64,000 nucleotides of DNA from Oxyruncus cristatus. Lineage: Eukaryota > Chordata > Aves > Passeriformes > Cotingidae. A program made the position numbers and the translations under genes. The notes under the pieces were generated by a model. The model had not been told where the DNA came from, searched no databases, and saw only the letters and a program-made list of their open reading frames with translations. Shown piece by piece: positions 51,238 to 64,000 of the stretch (its first letter is position 1; the number at the start of each line of letters is the position of its first letter). The stretch is from the NCBI GenBank assembly GCA_013399855.1, contig VXAY01004337.1, positions 964,068 through 1,028,067 of the forward strand. The letters are read 5' to 3'.

Positions 51238-51996
51238 TCACCCTGGGATAGGGCAACCCGAGATGTACGTACAGACTGGGGAATGAGATACTGGAAAGCA
51301 GTGCCATGGAAAGGGATCTGGGGGTCCTGGTCAATGGCAAGTTGAAGATGAGTCAGCAGTGCCCTGGCAGCCAGGAAGGCCAACTGTGTCCTGGGGGGCA
51401 TCAGGCAAAGCATCACCAGCTGGTTGAGGGAGGGGATTGTCCCACTCTGCTCTGCACTGGGGTGGCCTCACCTTGAATAATGTGGCATTTTGGGGCACCA
51501 CAATATAAGAAAGATACAAAGTTGTTAGAGAGTGTCGCAAGGAGGGCAACGAAGATGGTGAAGGCCCTTGAGAGGAAGTTGTAGGAGGAGCAGCTGAGGT
51601 CACTTGTTCTGTTCAACCTGGAGAAGAGGAGTGTGAGGGGAGACCTCATTGCAGTTACAACTTCCTCATGAGAGGAAGAGGAGGGGCAGGCACTGATCTC
51701 TTCTCTGTGGTGACCAGTGACAGGACACGAGGGAATGGCTTGAAATTGTTTCAGGATAGTCTTAGGTTAGATATTAGGAAAAGGTTCTTCATCCAGAGAG
51801 TGGTTGGGTACTGGAACAGGCTCCCCAGGGAATTGGTCACAGCACGAAGCCTGTATGAGTTCAAGAAGCATTTGGACAATGCTTTTAGGCCCATTGTGAG
51901 ATTCTTGGGACTGTCCTGTGCAGGGCCGCGAGTTGGACTTCAGTGATCCTTGTGAGCCCCTTTCAACTCAGGATATTCTATGGGTCTGTGATTCTC
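51238..51996 (+). mobile_element. CR1 LINE, truncated copy, plus orientation
   Basis: The sequence from CAACCCGAGATGTACGTAC through the GGGGGGCATCAGGCAAAGCA block to GGATATTCTATGGGTCTGTG is CR1 ORF2 3' coding sequence plus the 3' UTR. It belongs to the same subfamily as the copy at 3968-4593 but starts earlier. Frames are broken. A 92-codon frame at 51668-51946 is the C-terminal remnant, not a host gene. Confidence 0.93.
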
Positions 51997-54900
51997 TGAA
52001 ACTTTGCTGTGTTGAGGAGACTAGCTGTCAGTTGCAGAGCTGAGGCTTCAGCTGTGATGTGTCTACTTACCAGCAACATTTCTCTGCAAATGACAAGAGG
52101 ATTGCTGAGGTTCTACCACTTGGCTTAGCTGTCTTTTTTTCTTGCCTTCATCCTTCTTATGGAGTTATGCTCCACTTTCCAAACAGCTGTCATTTGCATA
52201 GTAGACATTATCATGTCTACCACAGAGTGGAGCATTGCTATTCCTTCTGCTATTTTCTGGACCTCATGGTTCTTGGGAATTGCTAGCCCTGTTTTATACT
52301 AGGCTTAGTGAACAGCTGTCGTCCTGACCATGACTTCTTTATGGCAATATCATATTTTATATGTAAAAAATAAAGTAATTCAGAGGATATGTGGGGCATA
52401 GATTTCAAAATGAATTCCTAGCTCTTTTTCTCCTGTTGTCACCTAAGCAATTCTTGCTGGATTTCTGAACTCTAGGAACCAATGTGAATTTTGTAACCTT
52501 ACAGTTTTAGCTTGGTTTGAGGTGGTTCTTGGTTCAAGTGTAGTTGGCATATGTAAAGAATTCTACATTGAAGCACAGTCTCTTAGTTTGGAGAAAATTT
52601 TCTGCACGTGTAATGACAGTTTTACTCTCTTGGTCACTGATGCTATGAGAATGGTGAAATTTAGCAACTGAGAGGAGTAGAGGTCAATTAAGATGTGACT
52701 TACTTGTATATTTATCTTTTACTGATGTTGATCACTTCTGGAGCTCTGTTACTAGTCCTTAGCAATATATTAAGCTCATTTATTCAAAGCACTCATGCAT
52801 GTCAGATTTTGTTAAAAGTTGCAGGGAATTATGCTGTTTTATGTTGAAGGACTCTAGTTTTGCAGTACTTCTCTCTGGGCCTCATAGCAATGAATTTTGC
52901 ATATAAGTTCATTTTTGTGAGGTCAGATGAACTTTTCAGTGTGAAATGCTTTAGAAGATTGCTAGCTGCTGTTCACTTTAGTCATGCCAAAATATAATCC
53001 TTTTGAGTGCACAGAGCATTACTTCATTCCTTTTTTTTTTTTCCCAACCAAACTGAGTTCATAAGATGTGAAATATGCGAAACTTGGCAACTTAAGATGT
53101 GTAAGACTCATCTTCAAAGAGAAATTACAAAATGACGCACTTGTAAATCCCAGCTACACATGCATTAAATTTGATCCTTAGAATTATCTGAGGCCCAGAT
53201 TTTTGTTAAATAAGGAGTGCCGTATTTGCAGACTAAGTACTCTGCATCAGTAGTAATACTGTTTGTATGAAATAGACTCCTGAGAAGTGTCTTACTTAGG
53301 ACATTTTTAATATCCCCTCTCCAGTTGTTATGAATAATGTTTTCTTCGTTAATGAAGGAAACTTGCTGCTACCATGTGTGTTGTTTTGTTTGTTGGTTGG
53401 GTTGGGTTTTTCTTCTATTCCTGAGAAATTAGGAAGTAGTCTTAGTCTACTCTTTAATACTAGTCCATTTGTCTATATAAACCAAATCTGCTTCTGTGGA
53501 GTGCACAGGAAATATTGCATAAGAAATGGAAATGCTAAAATAATTTTGGTGCTAGAAATGAGAGAAAACTGGCAAAATATTGAGACTTAATTTTAAACAA
53601 TTAATGATCTGTGAACAACTGAGATTCATCAGTCAGTTCAATATTTTGTTTTAGAAATCTTTTAAATCAATGGCACATTGCCTTTCCTCTGACAAATGTT
53701 TTTCTGAACATTTAAACTTGCAATTACCTCTGTAGGTTGGTGCAGCATAATATGTCTTGATTTTTATAGATGCATACATCTTCACAGTGAGACTGTGTTT
53801 GCTGAAGAGCATGTTAAAAATTGGTTACAAAGTGGGGAACAGAAGCCCAGCAATCCTGGCTTTTTGATCTCTGCCTGAACTACCCTTCCATTTACTGATT
53901 AACTCCTTGCAGGTGGATTATGTGATGACAGAATGTTGTAGAGGAGTGGTCTGATAATTGTACATTAGGAAGAAAATTCTTTTTCGGCAAGAACAGTTAT
54001 TTTAAATGAAAACCATTGATGAGAGAGTCTCCATATGGAGGTTAAGGGTCGCTGACTCTTCTCTCAATAAACCAACATTTAATATTGAGGGTTCAGATGT
54101 GTCATAGGCCAAGGCAGTTATCTTTACATTATCACTGTGCAATCACCTTTGAATTACAGGGGGTAGGTTGTTTCTTGTTGTTTTTTGTTCTCCTCCCTTG
54201 TATGTATTCTTTAATTAATGAAATTGTGAACCTGTTTAAATATTATACTCGTTTAAAACAGTGTATTATATTGTGGGAGGTCTTTAGGCTTTGGATTTAA
54301 ACTTTCTTGTAATGTAAACTGATCTTTGTCTTGCTTATAAAAGATAAACTTAGCCAAAGGGATTTATGAGTTGGTGCTATAAATGTACATAAGTCTGCTA
54401 TTCTGTTGCAACATTTGACAGGTCTTAAGGGACACCATACAAGAACTTCATTCTTTATTAAAAACCATGTGTGAAGGGAAATAAATATGGCAGTCACCCA
54501 AAGAAAATGGTCTTGCTTTTGACAGAGATTGATAAGCAGAGTTGTAATCATATTCATTAGCACATGCCTTTTTCTTTTAATAAATAAATAAAATCCCTGC
54601 CAGAACATTGAACCTCTCAGGTATTCACACGACCGACTAAGAGTAGCTTGTTTATTCATAGACAAAATTACAGTTTCCTTATAATAGATCATTGTGGTAG
54701 ATTCGTTATATCTGTCTGCAACTCCAGGCAAGGACTTGTCTGTTGAAATCTTTAGTTCAGAAAACCCATTGTGTTAGGCTGCTAGCTAAATTAGTTTACC
54801 TTGGCTTATGATGTTTTGGAGGGTGGAGGGGGGAAGTTAGAACGTTTTTGGAACAAGATAATAGGTAATATGTAACTTAAAAGTTTACTCTGGTTTACAC

Positions 54901-56235
54901 TAAATATTTAATCACTTCATATTACAGTTCGCGTCTTATGCAGTGGTCTTATTGATTCAGTAGTTGCTATGTTTTCTCTAAGAGCTGTTCTCTGCTACAC
55001 TGCCTCTTTAGATCTTTTGTGCTTTGGGACAACTAATTTGTTTGCAAACTGAGATTTATGTTTCATAATTTGACTTCTCTTACTTGGTAAAAATTATATA
55101 TGTCTAATTGTATGCCAGCGCTTTGGGTTCCGTAGGAGCATGTGTTTTTATTTTTAATGGATTTTAAAAACTCAAATCTTCTCATGCAGATACCAATTGG
55201 CATTTTAAAACTGCCCCGTACTGAAGACTCTGTATAAGTTCAGAACAGTCCACTCTTGCATGTCAACTGAAAGTAAAAGTTTCTTTTTGGACAAGTTTGG
55301 TTTTCCTGCTGTGATGAATCTCTTTCTTCTATTTAACTTAGAACAGAGACTATCTATGTGAACGCTGCCTGATTTCTTACTAAGACCTTTATGTAAAACT
55401 GAGTTTCTGTTCTTATTTATGTTGTTGGAACCTGCTTTGCATATATAGAAAATTATTCTAGAAACTTCATTCAAATCAGGACTGCTATCATTCCACTTGT
55501 GAAGTGTTTGTCATTTGAGAGAATGGCGAGAAAAGGAGAGACTGGTAGAGAGGGTTTCAACTGTGGAATTTTTTTGCTCCCACCCTGTAATGTAAAAATA
55601 TGGAGAGGAGGTAAAAATTGTTTTTAATTTCAACTTTTTTGCATGTTTTAGCTGATTGTTTGCTTATTTTGTGAGGTAAATGTTGCTTTCTCTGGCAGCT
55701 AGTTTTAGTTGCTGAATGAATGCTTTTAATTTTTAAATGTTTGTCTAACAGTTGACTATGATGTTTTATTTTTGCAAAATTTATCCCTCCAATTCTAAAA
55801 AAAATGTTTGCTTTCAAAAATTGCTTACTGATAATTTTGTTCCTTTCAGGGGGCTTTGCAGAATTCTTCTAATTGGTTATGTGGTTTCCGTCTCAGGTTG
55901 AGAGAAAGGAGTTTGAAGTCATAATATAAGGTGTATTGATAATTTAATTTCTCTTTCTCATAATCAGTTCTTATGATGAGCTTATAAGGGCAGTGCCAGT
56001 ATTCCTACCATTCAACCAGAACCCTAGAACTTCCCACACAAGTCTGAGCTGTGATTTCCCCCCCACTCTCTCCTAGCTGGTGGGAGTCTCCTTTGGCTGT
56101 TGTTGGTTACAGAGAATTCTGGCTGTTCTATTTCATTTCTGAATGATTTCAGGGCGGCTTTATTTTTCTGCTCAAGTGGTTTTTAATTTTTCATGTATGG
56201 AAGTTATCAAAGTAGCAGAACTTCCCACTACCTGA

Positions 56236-56258
56236 TTTTTTTTTTTTTTTTTTTTTCC
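56236..56258. repeat. Poly-T tract
   Basis: About 22 consecutive T with no recognisable retroposed body on the minus-strand side. Treated as a simple homopolymer. Confidence 0.7.
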
Positions 56259-58176
56259 CCCTGCTGAGCTTGTAAATATACAGCCTCCTGCAGCAGAGCT
56301 TACCTGTTATATGAAATGTGGAATGGTTCAAAATCTTGGGTTTAAGTCCTCTAAAAGCTCTAAGAGAAATTTGGGTAAGCTTATTTTTGAAAAGTGACAT
56401 TATAGTAGGTATTTTCAGTCTGATTTTGTATGTATGGTATTTCTTATACTTTGGTCCTTTGAAATGTTTTCATTATATTGTAAATATGGTCTCTATGTCG
56501 TGACTCCAAAGGATTGAGAAAGGATAGAAGACAGATAGTTATAAACGTCTCAAAAAATATTTTTATATTCTTAAAAATTCTTGTTGAATAAGAAATGGCT
56601 AGGTAGTAAATTGACTTGTATTTGACAACAATTACGGCAAACATACCAAACTTGGTAAAAAACCCCCCCGAAACGGAAGTTCTTCTCTTGTCACTTCTCA
56701 ACTGCTGTCTGGTTTATTTGACTTGCTTTTGATCCAGGGCTGTGTTTTAATGTTTTCAGGATCTGTTGTTTTTTGTGTGTACAGCTGTTTCCCACTGCAG
56801 TTTTGTAAGGTTTTAAATTGTCATAAGGAATTGCTACCATCATATTTTTTAACAGTGATTATTGCATGAGAACTTTTACTTCAGGTGTTAATTTGCTATG
56901 ATATACACGTAAGGAAAAATTCAGTAGTCTGTGCAAACTCAGTTTTCTTTTGTAACAACACTGATTTGTTGTTTAAAACTGTGTCACATCTTGGGAAAAT
57001 TAATATTTTCTTCTTATCAATATTGTTTACATAATGCTAATAAACTGGAAGGAGATACTCTGTTTACAATATATGATAGGGTAATGTGTCTAAAGATAAG
57101 ATTATGTACATTTACACTGTCAGATCTTGGCTAACACCTCACTTAAATGAAGTCTTTAAAAAGCAAGCTTGTCTAGTCCAGTCTTACAGCTAGCACTATA
57201 GATGGTATGAAACTAGCAAGTTAATAATGTATTGGGAAATAACGAGACAAACTCCCATGGGTAGCACTTGATTATTCTGGAAAGTTTTCCTAACAACTTT
57301 GTGGAAAAACAGCTAGGTACTGAGAGACAGTGGGGAGGGAAAGAGAAGGGAGTCTCCCTTCGAGTCCAGACAGCTTCTGTTCAGATGGCATCTAACTAAA
57401 TCATCTCAGTGATAGCCAACGAATTGGATTGATCAATGTGGTTGTGGCTTTCTCAGGTTGAGAAGTATTGCCTCAAAGGACTGACATAATTTCCCTTAGG
57501 AGATTATTTTCAAATAAATAAATTTTCCATTTATTGTTTCCAAGGACTTGTTCGTTTTATAATGAGTATACTAAAAATTTCAGGCAATTTAATTCCCATT
57601 GAGAAAAGGTGGAAATATTAGGATACAGGAGAGCAGAGGGAAAAGCTTAGTGTTACAGACAGTATAGACATCCTTTTGCTAAGCATTTTGCTGCAAAGGG
57701 AAGATTTTTGATTTTTTGACTTTTCACTACTGTGTTTTAGGGTGTTATGAACTACACCTGAGGAAAAGTTCATCAATAAGGGAATTCCATGATCTCATGC
57801 CATTGGTATTACTTTTGAAAGATGATGCTGTTTTTGCTTGGTAACAAATTATTCTCAATTTTAGTCTTGACATTAGTTCAACCTTAAGGGTTCTTTCCCT
57901 TGTATATGAAGGTTTGTATTACTTGTTTATGAGTTGATAATAAATGCTTTTGTCTAAGTGAAACTGAATATTGATGCCATTACACGCAACAGTGTTTTGT
58001 CAGCCAGCTGTGGGAATGTCTTTCTCTTCTGAAATATGACATTTAACAGTTGCATGTGTTAAATTAAGTCCTACCTTACCTAGACTACTATGCCTAATGA
58101 TTTTTGGAAATTATGTTTGAGGGCATGATTATGAAATTTGGAAGTAAAATGGAAAAGGTGTATTGATGTGTTGACT

Positions 58177-58350
58177 TCTGGAATCATAGAACGGTTTGAG
58201 TTAGAAGGTACCTTTAAACATCATCTAGCCCAATCCCCCTTGCAATTAGGAGAGACATCTTCAACGAGATCGAGTTGGTCAGAGCCCCATCCAGCCTGGC
58301 TTGCATGTTCAATGAGTTGGTCCTGAATGCTAAACCATCACAATGAATTA
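58177..58350 (-). mobile_element. CR1 LINE 3'-end fragment, minus orientation
   Basis: GGAATCATAGAACGGTTTGA, then AAGGTACCTTTAAACATCAT, CTAGCCCAATCCCCCTTGCA and CCATCCAGCCTGGCTTG match the reverse complement of a CR1 3' region. It is short and non-coding. The right edge is approximate. Confidence 0.85.
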
Positions 58351-61300
58351 AATAATTATCTACCAGTTTGGTTTTCTGAAAGAAAATATCAATCCATGTT
58401 AGGCATGGAGTGGGAATATGGATCCAAGGAAGGTGGCAAAGTTCAGGATTGTAGCAGCACCAGTTTCAATCAGTATGATTTGTCATGGAGCTATGCTCTG
58501 AAGTTAACTGTTATTAAATCACTGAAATAACTGGACACATACAAGAGTTGTAAAAGGATTTTTAAGAAGGAATTTACCCAAGCAGCATAGCTTGCCTCTG
58601 CAGTAAATATGTTCAAGTAAGTGCTATTTGTAATAAAAGAGGCAAGAGATGTTAGTGTGTATTACAGAGGCTGTAAACTGTAATCAAAGTGAAGGGAAAA
58701 AGTGAACTGGAAAACAAAAAAGATAAAACTACATGGCTGAATAATTTGTAAGAGGAAATGTCTGTCGTAAGGCTTTCTGATTTTGAACAAACTATATAGT
58801 TGACAGGAAGGAATGAGATCACATAAAGAAAAACGCCTTTATGTACAATGAATTTTTTCATCAAATATATATAATGTCTTTTTTATATTGAGAAATCCAA
58901 AAGCAGAGGTAGTTTCCTAACTTTTTTTTAAATTTGCTATGCAGAAGTCTATACCACAATTACAACACTTTGGGGCATAAGCAGGTGAAACCCATTTGAC
59001 CTAATTGCTTCAAATCTCACTTCAGTTTAAGAATAAAAACAGAGATCTGTGAAGCATTTTTCTGTTATAGAGAAAAATGAAGTGTTTTTCTGATTTATAG
59101 ATCTCATTAAGGGATTTGAAAATAGAAGAGGATATAATAAGGGTATTGTGTATCAGTATTACTGACAGAAGGTATTACTGCTTACAAACCTATTCCACAA
59201 CTTTGTTCTTTTCTTTTGGAGCTTTTTATTGATAGTTTTAGAAAGTCAACCCCAAGGGTTGATCAAATGAGTATGTACTACTACAGTGTACTACTTCTTG
59301 CTTTCTTTTAAGTCAATAAACTAATGGCATTCTACGACACACTGATGAAAAGCTTAAGAGCTCCTCCAGCAGACATTTCAAGGTTTCTGGGTTCTTCTAT
59401 TTAAGGATTTTAAAGATAGCTTCTGGGGCAAAGACTAATAGCTTGCTGAACATAACCTTCACTTATGTCCCTAAAAGAAAGTGCAAAAATATCTCTCTGG
59501 TGCTTAGTGTGTGTATAAGACAAATGCTTGCCTACACTGAATCACTTGCAAGTACTGATACTGACTGTGAAGTAAAAAAACAAACTAAAAAACCCCAAAG
59601 AAATCACTCTTTTGAGAGGTACCAATGTCTTTGGTACTTCAAGGAAATGTTTTAAAGTTCTTTTCCATGTGCTTGAGGCAGGATGACAGTAAATGTATGA
59701 AGACCTACTTAGAAAGGTCTGTCCCGTTAGAACTTTGTCTAGAAGCAGTAGTGATGACCAGTTTTTCTTGTATAAGGGGAAAAATGTATTTGAAGGTGTA
59801 CCATATTGTGTTTCTTTCCAATTTTAACTTGTATTGAGATAGAAGATTTCAAATGTTTCCATTTTGAATTAAGTCTGTTTAGGAATTGATTCAGTTGCTA
59901 CTACATAAAATGAAAGAGGTTTATTCCTTGAGTTAGTTATCTGAGCTCCTTGACTCTTCTGGCATGATATGCTGCTTGCTCAAAGTGCAGTTGTAAATGT
60001 TGTAGCTGTTTATAGAAATTGTAAGTTGGTCCATTGCTTAAAACAAATATTCCCTCTGGAACTTCAGACCTATGATTTATTTTCTATTGTAGAGAAATTT
60101 CAGGGAACTTACTAAGCCCTTGCTTTTGAAAAGAGAAACCAAGATCACATGCATTTGAATGCAATTATTTTGTCTAATGGGATCTTGATTTGTCAAACGA
60201 ACATATTTTGTCTTTATTCTGCAAACAGTTGTATAAAAGTGTTTTCTCTTAATTCTTTGGTACTTAAATCTGTGTTTTTCTGGACTCTTTGTTATTTGTT
60301 TCTCTGTCCTTATCTGTATGTTTGAGCATAATTTCTCTGTGTCAGATAATAAAAAGAGAGTTTTAGTTTAGATTTGCTTTTATTATGTGGGCTTATCTTC
60401 CAGCAAGTCTAATAATACATTATAGATGATGGTAGAAACGGGGTACTCTTTACTAAGGATAAAGAGGAATGTAGTGGTATTTCCAGTGCAGTTAAAGTGC
60501 ACAGCTTTGCTATTTAATTAAAGGATAAAGAGGCATTTCTCTCTAATGTTGATATAATATTCAAGTTGTCTTAGTTTTATTCTCTGATCTGTCATGACAT
60601 CCTGAGCTGGTGGAAGATGAGTAGCTTTCATATTGAGTGAGGTGGACAAGTACCATCAGTGTGGAGTTTTGGCGTTGGCATATGATAACTTCAGTAGTAT
60701 TGCATGCATAAAAACAATTGTGAAACATTTATATATTTTTGATTTTTTTGTTGTATATTTTATATGTCCAGTTACCCTTCCCTGCGTGAGACTTAGCAGT
60801 GTTTTCACAATGCCTATTTCCTTTTGCCTTCATACAAAAAGCTGTTAATAAGATTACATTGACTAGTTCTAATTACCTTAATTTCGTTTAAAGCAAATGC
60901 AAATACCGCTTACAAGTGCTGCAGTTACTTGCTTAGTCATAAAACGTTGAAAACCAGTTGTCATAAGAAATCTTGTCATCATTTAACATGTTCAAATGAA
61001 AGCCATTGGAACCAGGTGCAATTACTTATATCTATGATGGTGTAATTCGCTGTATTATTTTAGCTTAGGATAAATCTGCACAAGGATCTTTGGATAACAA
61101 CATAAGATTATAATAAGTCTCCAAAGCAGAACTTGAGTAGGTTGTTGGTTTGTTGCGCAACCACGTACTTTGTACTTTGGAAAGAAATAGAATGACTTCT
61201 GGGAGAGAGGATGGTGGCTGGAATCTTCCACCACCTACATTTATGTTGAAGATGTCGAAAGTGGAGGTGTTCTTGACTCTTCTTTTAGAGATGGGGGGTG

Positions 61301-64000
61301 TAGTATATTTTATTAAATGTTTTCTACATCATCTGAATCATGTTCTCATGAGCTCTGTTAGCCCCTGCAGTGTCCTGACAAGGCAAGAGGATTTTTTATT
61401 TTAGTTGCACTTTTCCTCCCCTTCCCCCTTGCCTGTGTATTATGAGACAGAGAAAGTATATTGAGTTAAGAATTCAGTTCAAATCTTGTCTGTTTTACCT
61501 CTTTTCACTGAAGTCTGGTACTGTAGAGGGTATTTATAATTTCCTCAATTTATTTAAAAAATTGTGTGGGTTATTTTTAGGCAAGGTTAGTAACTAAGCC
61601 CAAACCTATAAATGGAATATTTATCCCCCTTGACAATAGGGATAATTGTTCTCAGATGGAAGGAATCACAAAAACTTCTCTGACTTTTTTATCTAGGTCA
61701 TAAACAGCACTCACCTAAAGATTATTGGAAGAACCTCAGTTTCTGTTCCACAACAATGTGCTGTTTTGTTGCCAGTCTCCTCATTTCAGTGTCAAAAGTG
61801 AGAGTTACGTCCTTTATGGATGGACCATATTGTAGATTAATGTTTTAGTTGAAAAGATGAATGTGTGTATTGGGACATAGAAGTCCCAGAGGCAAGGTAT
61901 TGCACACAGTTGCCCAGTAGCATGAATTCAATGAGAGTGCACTAAGATTCTTCTTACAACGAAGCTTTTTCCTGTATTGGATGTGATGTGCTGTCATGTA
62001 CCCAAGTATACCTCCATTCCTGGGCATTTCACCTCTAGCAAGTGATTTAATTTCACCTTTATGTACTCTTAAAATATAAAACTGACACACCAGTTTGTGT
62101 TTGTTTCACGTAGCTTGAGCTGTACCGCTCTCTGTTGTAAACTGTGTGACTTCCTGTAGCCCTCAGTTTTCCACAACGCTGCTGCTGAATGGTTTGCAGG
62201 GAGGAATGAGACCAGAAGTACTCTTTGTGGTAGTGATAGCTTAGAGGAGGTGGTGTTTCTGATCCTTTGGCATCTGAAAATCTCACCTGTGTTGTATTCT
62301 CTTTGTCTTCTGCTATGCAGAAAGCCATACCTTTGTCTATTCTGTAATTGTGTTTTATCCTTGAGGAAAGTGGAGCTGATGGTTGACTGGAATAGCTCTC
62401 AGGCTTGTGCTCTTCTCTCAGCAGCGCTTGGTGAATGGTGTATCAGAGTATGGCTGTTTACTTGTAAAATTTTAGGAGCTCATCCGCAACTGTCAGCTTT
62501 AGTGAGAATTTAATGGTCAGGTTTCATCAAGGTTAACAATGATACTACTTCCTGTTGCAATGCTGCTGAGAAAACAAACTTGTGCTTTCAGGACTGAGTT
62601 TGAAATAAGAATGCAAAATAAAAAGATTTGAGGGGTGCTATATAAAAGGGATTAATCCTGTATTTGTTATTAAGGGCAGTCATTCTATTTTAAAGTTACA
62701 GCTGAGCACAAAATCTTGCATCTCTATTAAATATTACCCCTGCTCAATAAACCTTTTGAGTATGTGTTGGAATCTGAAGCATGTGCTTAACTGCTTTACT
62801 TGAATTGGGGCCTTCATTACCAAATTGCAGGTGTATGTTAGCTTAAGTATTTAAGGAAAAAAATAAAAGCAAAACAATGCTTACTTTGTTCCATTCAGCG
62901 TTGTTTGTTACATTAATGGAAAACATCAGAAACGCTGTGCTGTTGCTATGCTGTCCAAAACAGTTTTACTATAGTTAATGGTTTGAATGTTCTGTATGAG
63001 ATATGGTCCAGTTAAGAACTAAGGTGGAGTGGTGAAATGGAAATTCAAAAATTGAAAGTGAGATTCTATTTTAGGGTGCATAATATTATTGTAGAATGAG
63101 TCTTTCAAATGTTTTCCTGTTTAAAAGTATGTTTCAGTGGTATTTTTTAAATTCTTACGTGGATATTAGAGCATTTCTTTTATGTGTGCAATAGCTGGGG
63201 CTCTGTAAACATTTCCATAATAAACCTCTCTGTATACGAGTGCTTAATAGCATGATCATAAAATGTGTTTTGTGCATAACAGTGGTGTACTGGTCTGCCA
63301 GAAAGCTTGTGCTCTAAAAATAAGTAACATTATTTAAAGAGAAGTTCAGAAGGAAATGGGAGAAAAAGTGGACTGTACCAAACTCATTCTTGATAAATAT
63401 TTGATTAATATGTTCTTTTAATAAATAAATAACCCTCACTTAGCTAGAAAAAATAGTTCAGTACTGAGCCAGTCTCATATTCTTCAAGTGTGAACTTCTG
63501 CTTCAAGTCTATTGCTATATAAAATGTTCATACATATAATAGAGAACTAATGCTTTATCTACATTTTTGGATAGATCTCATAGGTTTGACAACTCGCCTG
63601 GCTTATTTAGATTTCTTTTTGCTAAATTTAAGTGGACAAAGGGTTTTGAATGTTTCTTCATTAAATGTGTTTTCCCAGTCTCTGATAATTCCAGTTCTTT
63701 CCTTCCAGAAAATCTGCTGGTAATCCGTAATTTTCTGAAGAGTAGTGTCCAAAGGTGGGCACATTGCTCTTAGGCCTTTAAAGAAAGCACATCTTCTGTA
63801 TGTTCTGGGGTGATTCATTCTTTGATGTAAATATCTATACAATGACTACTGAATAGAGGATATTAAATAGAGTACTAGTTAGCAATTAAGTAGTTGGGGT
63901 TTTTTTGCTGGGTTGCTTAGGAAGAAGAAAGTGTCACAACAAGTAGAAGATGTTTAGAAAGGAAATGAATATTGATTTTGTTTTAACACATCTGTTAGAT

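Larger units (their letters stand above)
48930..64000 (+). other. PPHLN1 long intron (to window end)
   Basis: About 15 kb of mostly AT-rich sequence follows exon 5. Named content is limited to CR1 copies at 51238-51996 and 58177-58350 and simple A/T repeats: a 22-base T run near 56237, and AAAT units near 54582 and 63421. No further exon with conserved periphilin sequence was seen. A strong but unmatched acceptor lies at 50065. Confidence 0.6.

Noticed and set aside
51331..51946. Several open frames on both strands in the PPHLN1 intron
   Set aside because: All fall inside a CR1 copy.
54297..54731. 144-codon open frame on the minus strand
   Set aside because: It lies in intronic AT-rich sequence with no domain, splice or family evidence.
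1..64000. CRISPR arrays, bacterial operons, ribosome binding sites, phage attachment sites
   Set aside because: The sequence is clearly vertebrate nuclear DNA with spliced genes and CR1 elements. No direct-repeat/spacer arrays are present.

Overview
The window looks like bird nuclear DNA. Five copies or fragments of the avian CR1 LINE are recognisable, several ending in the typical ATTCTATG-like 3' repeats. A degenerate LTR of a family common in bird genomes is also present. Coding DNA is sparse and split by introns with ordinary GT-AG sites, so most open reading frames in the window are chance or repeat-derived. I cannot name the species.

Layout. Bases 1-29.7 kb hold no gene I can name. They contain A-rich sequence, CR1 copies (3.97-4.59, 7.8-8.96 and 13.2-13.35 kb), a four-copy tandem repeat of about 175 bp with telomere-like TTAGGG motifs (9.76-10.42 kb), a protein-like frame broken by three stops (17.5-18.15 kb) and one orphan exon-like segment (27.41-27.47 kb). 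Bases 29.8-38.9 kb on the minus strand carry the complete coding region of ZCRB1 (U11/U12-31K, minor spliceosome) in seven coding exons. A non-coding first exon probably lies in the CpG island at about 38.65-39.2 kb. From the same island PPHLN1 (periphilin-1, HUSH silencing complex) runs on the plus strand. A probable first exon, a 5' UTR exon with a short upstream ORF and three coding exons (108 complete codons plus two bases) are visible. The gene then enters a very long intron that reaches the end of the window, so PPHLN1 is partial here.

How they relate. ZCRB1 and PPHLN1 form a head-to-head pair with about 260 bp between their first splice donors, which suggests one bidirectional promoter with opposed ETS-type sites and a central CCAAT box. 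One gene acts in minor-intron splicing and the other in silencing of retroelements and intronless DNA.

The points most worth checking are the PPHLN1 start codon that exists only after splicing, the uORF just upstream of it, an LTR remnant next to a ZCRB1 splice donor, the telomere-motif tandem array, and the unidentified broken frame at 17.5 kb. I did not find a convincing wholly new system.
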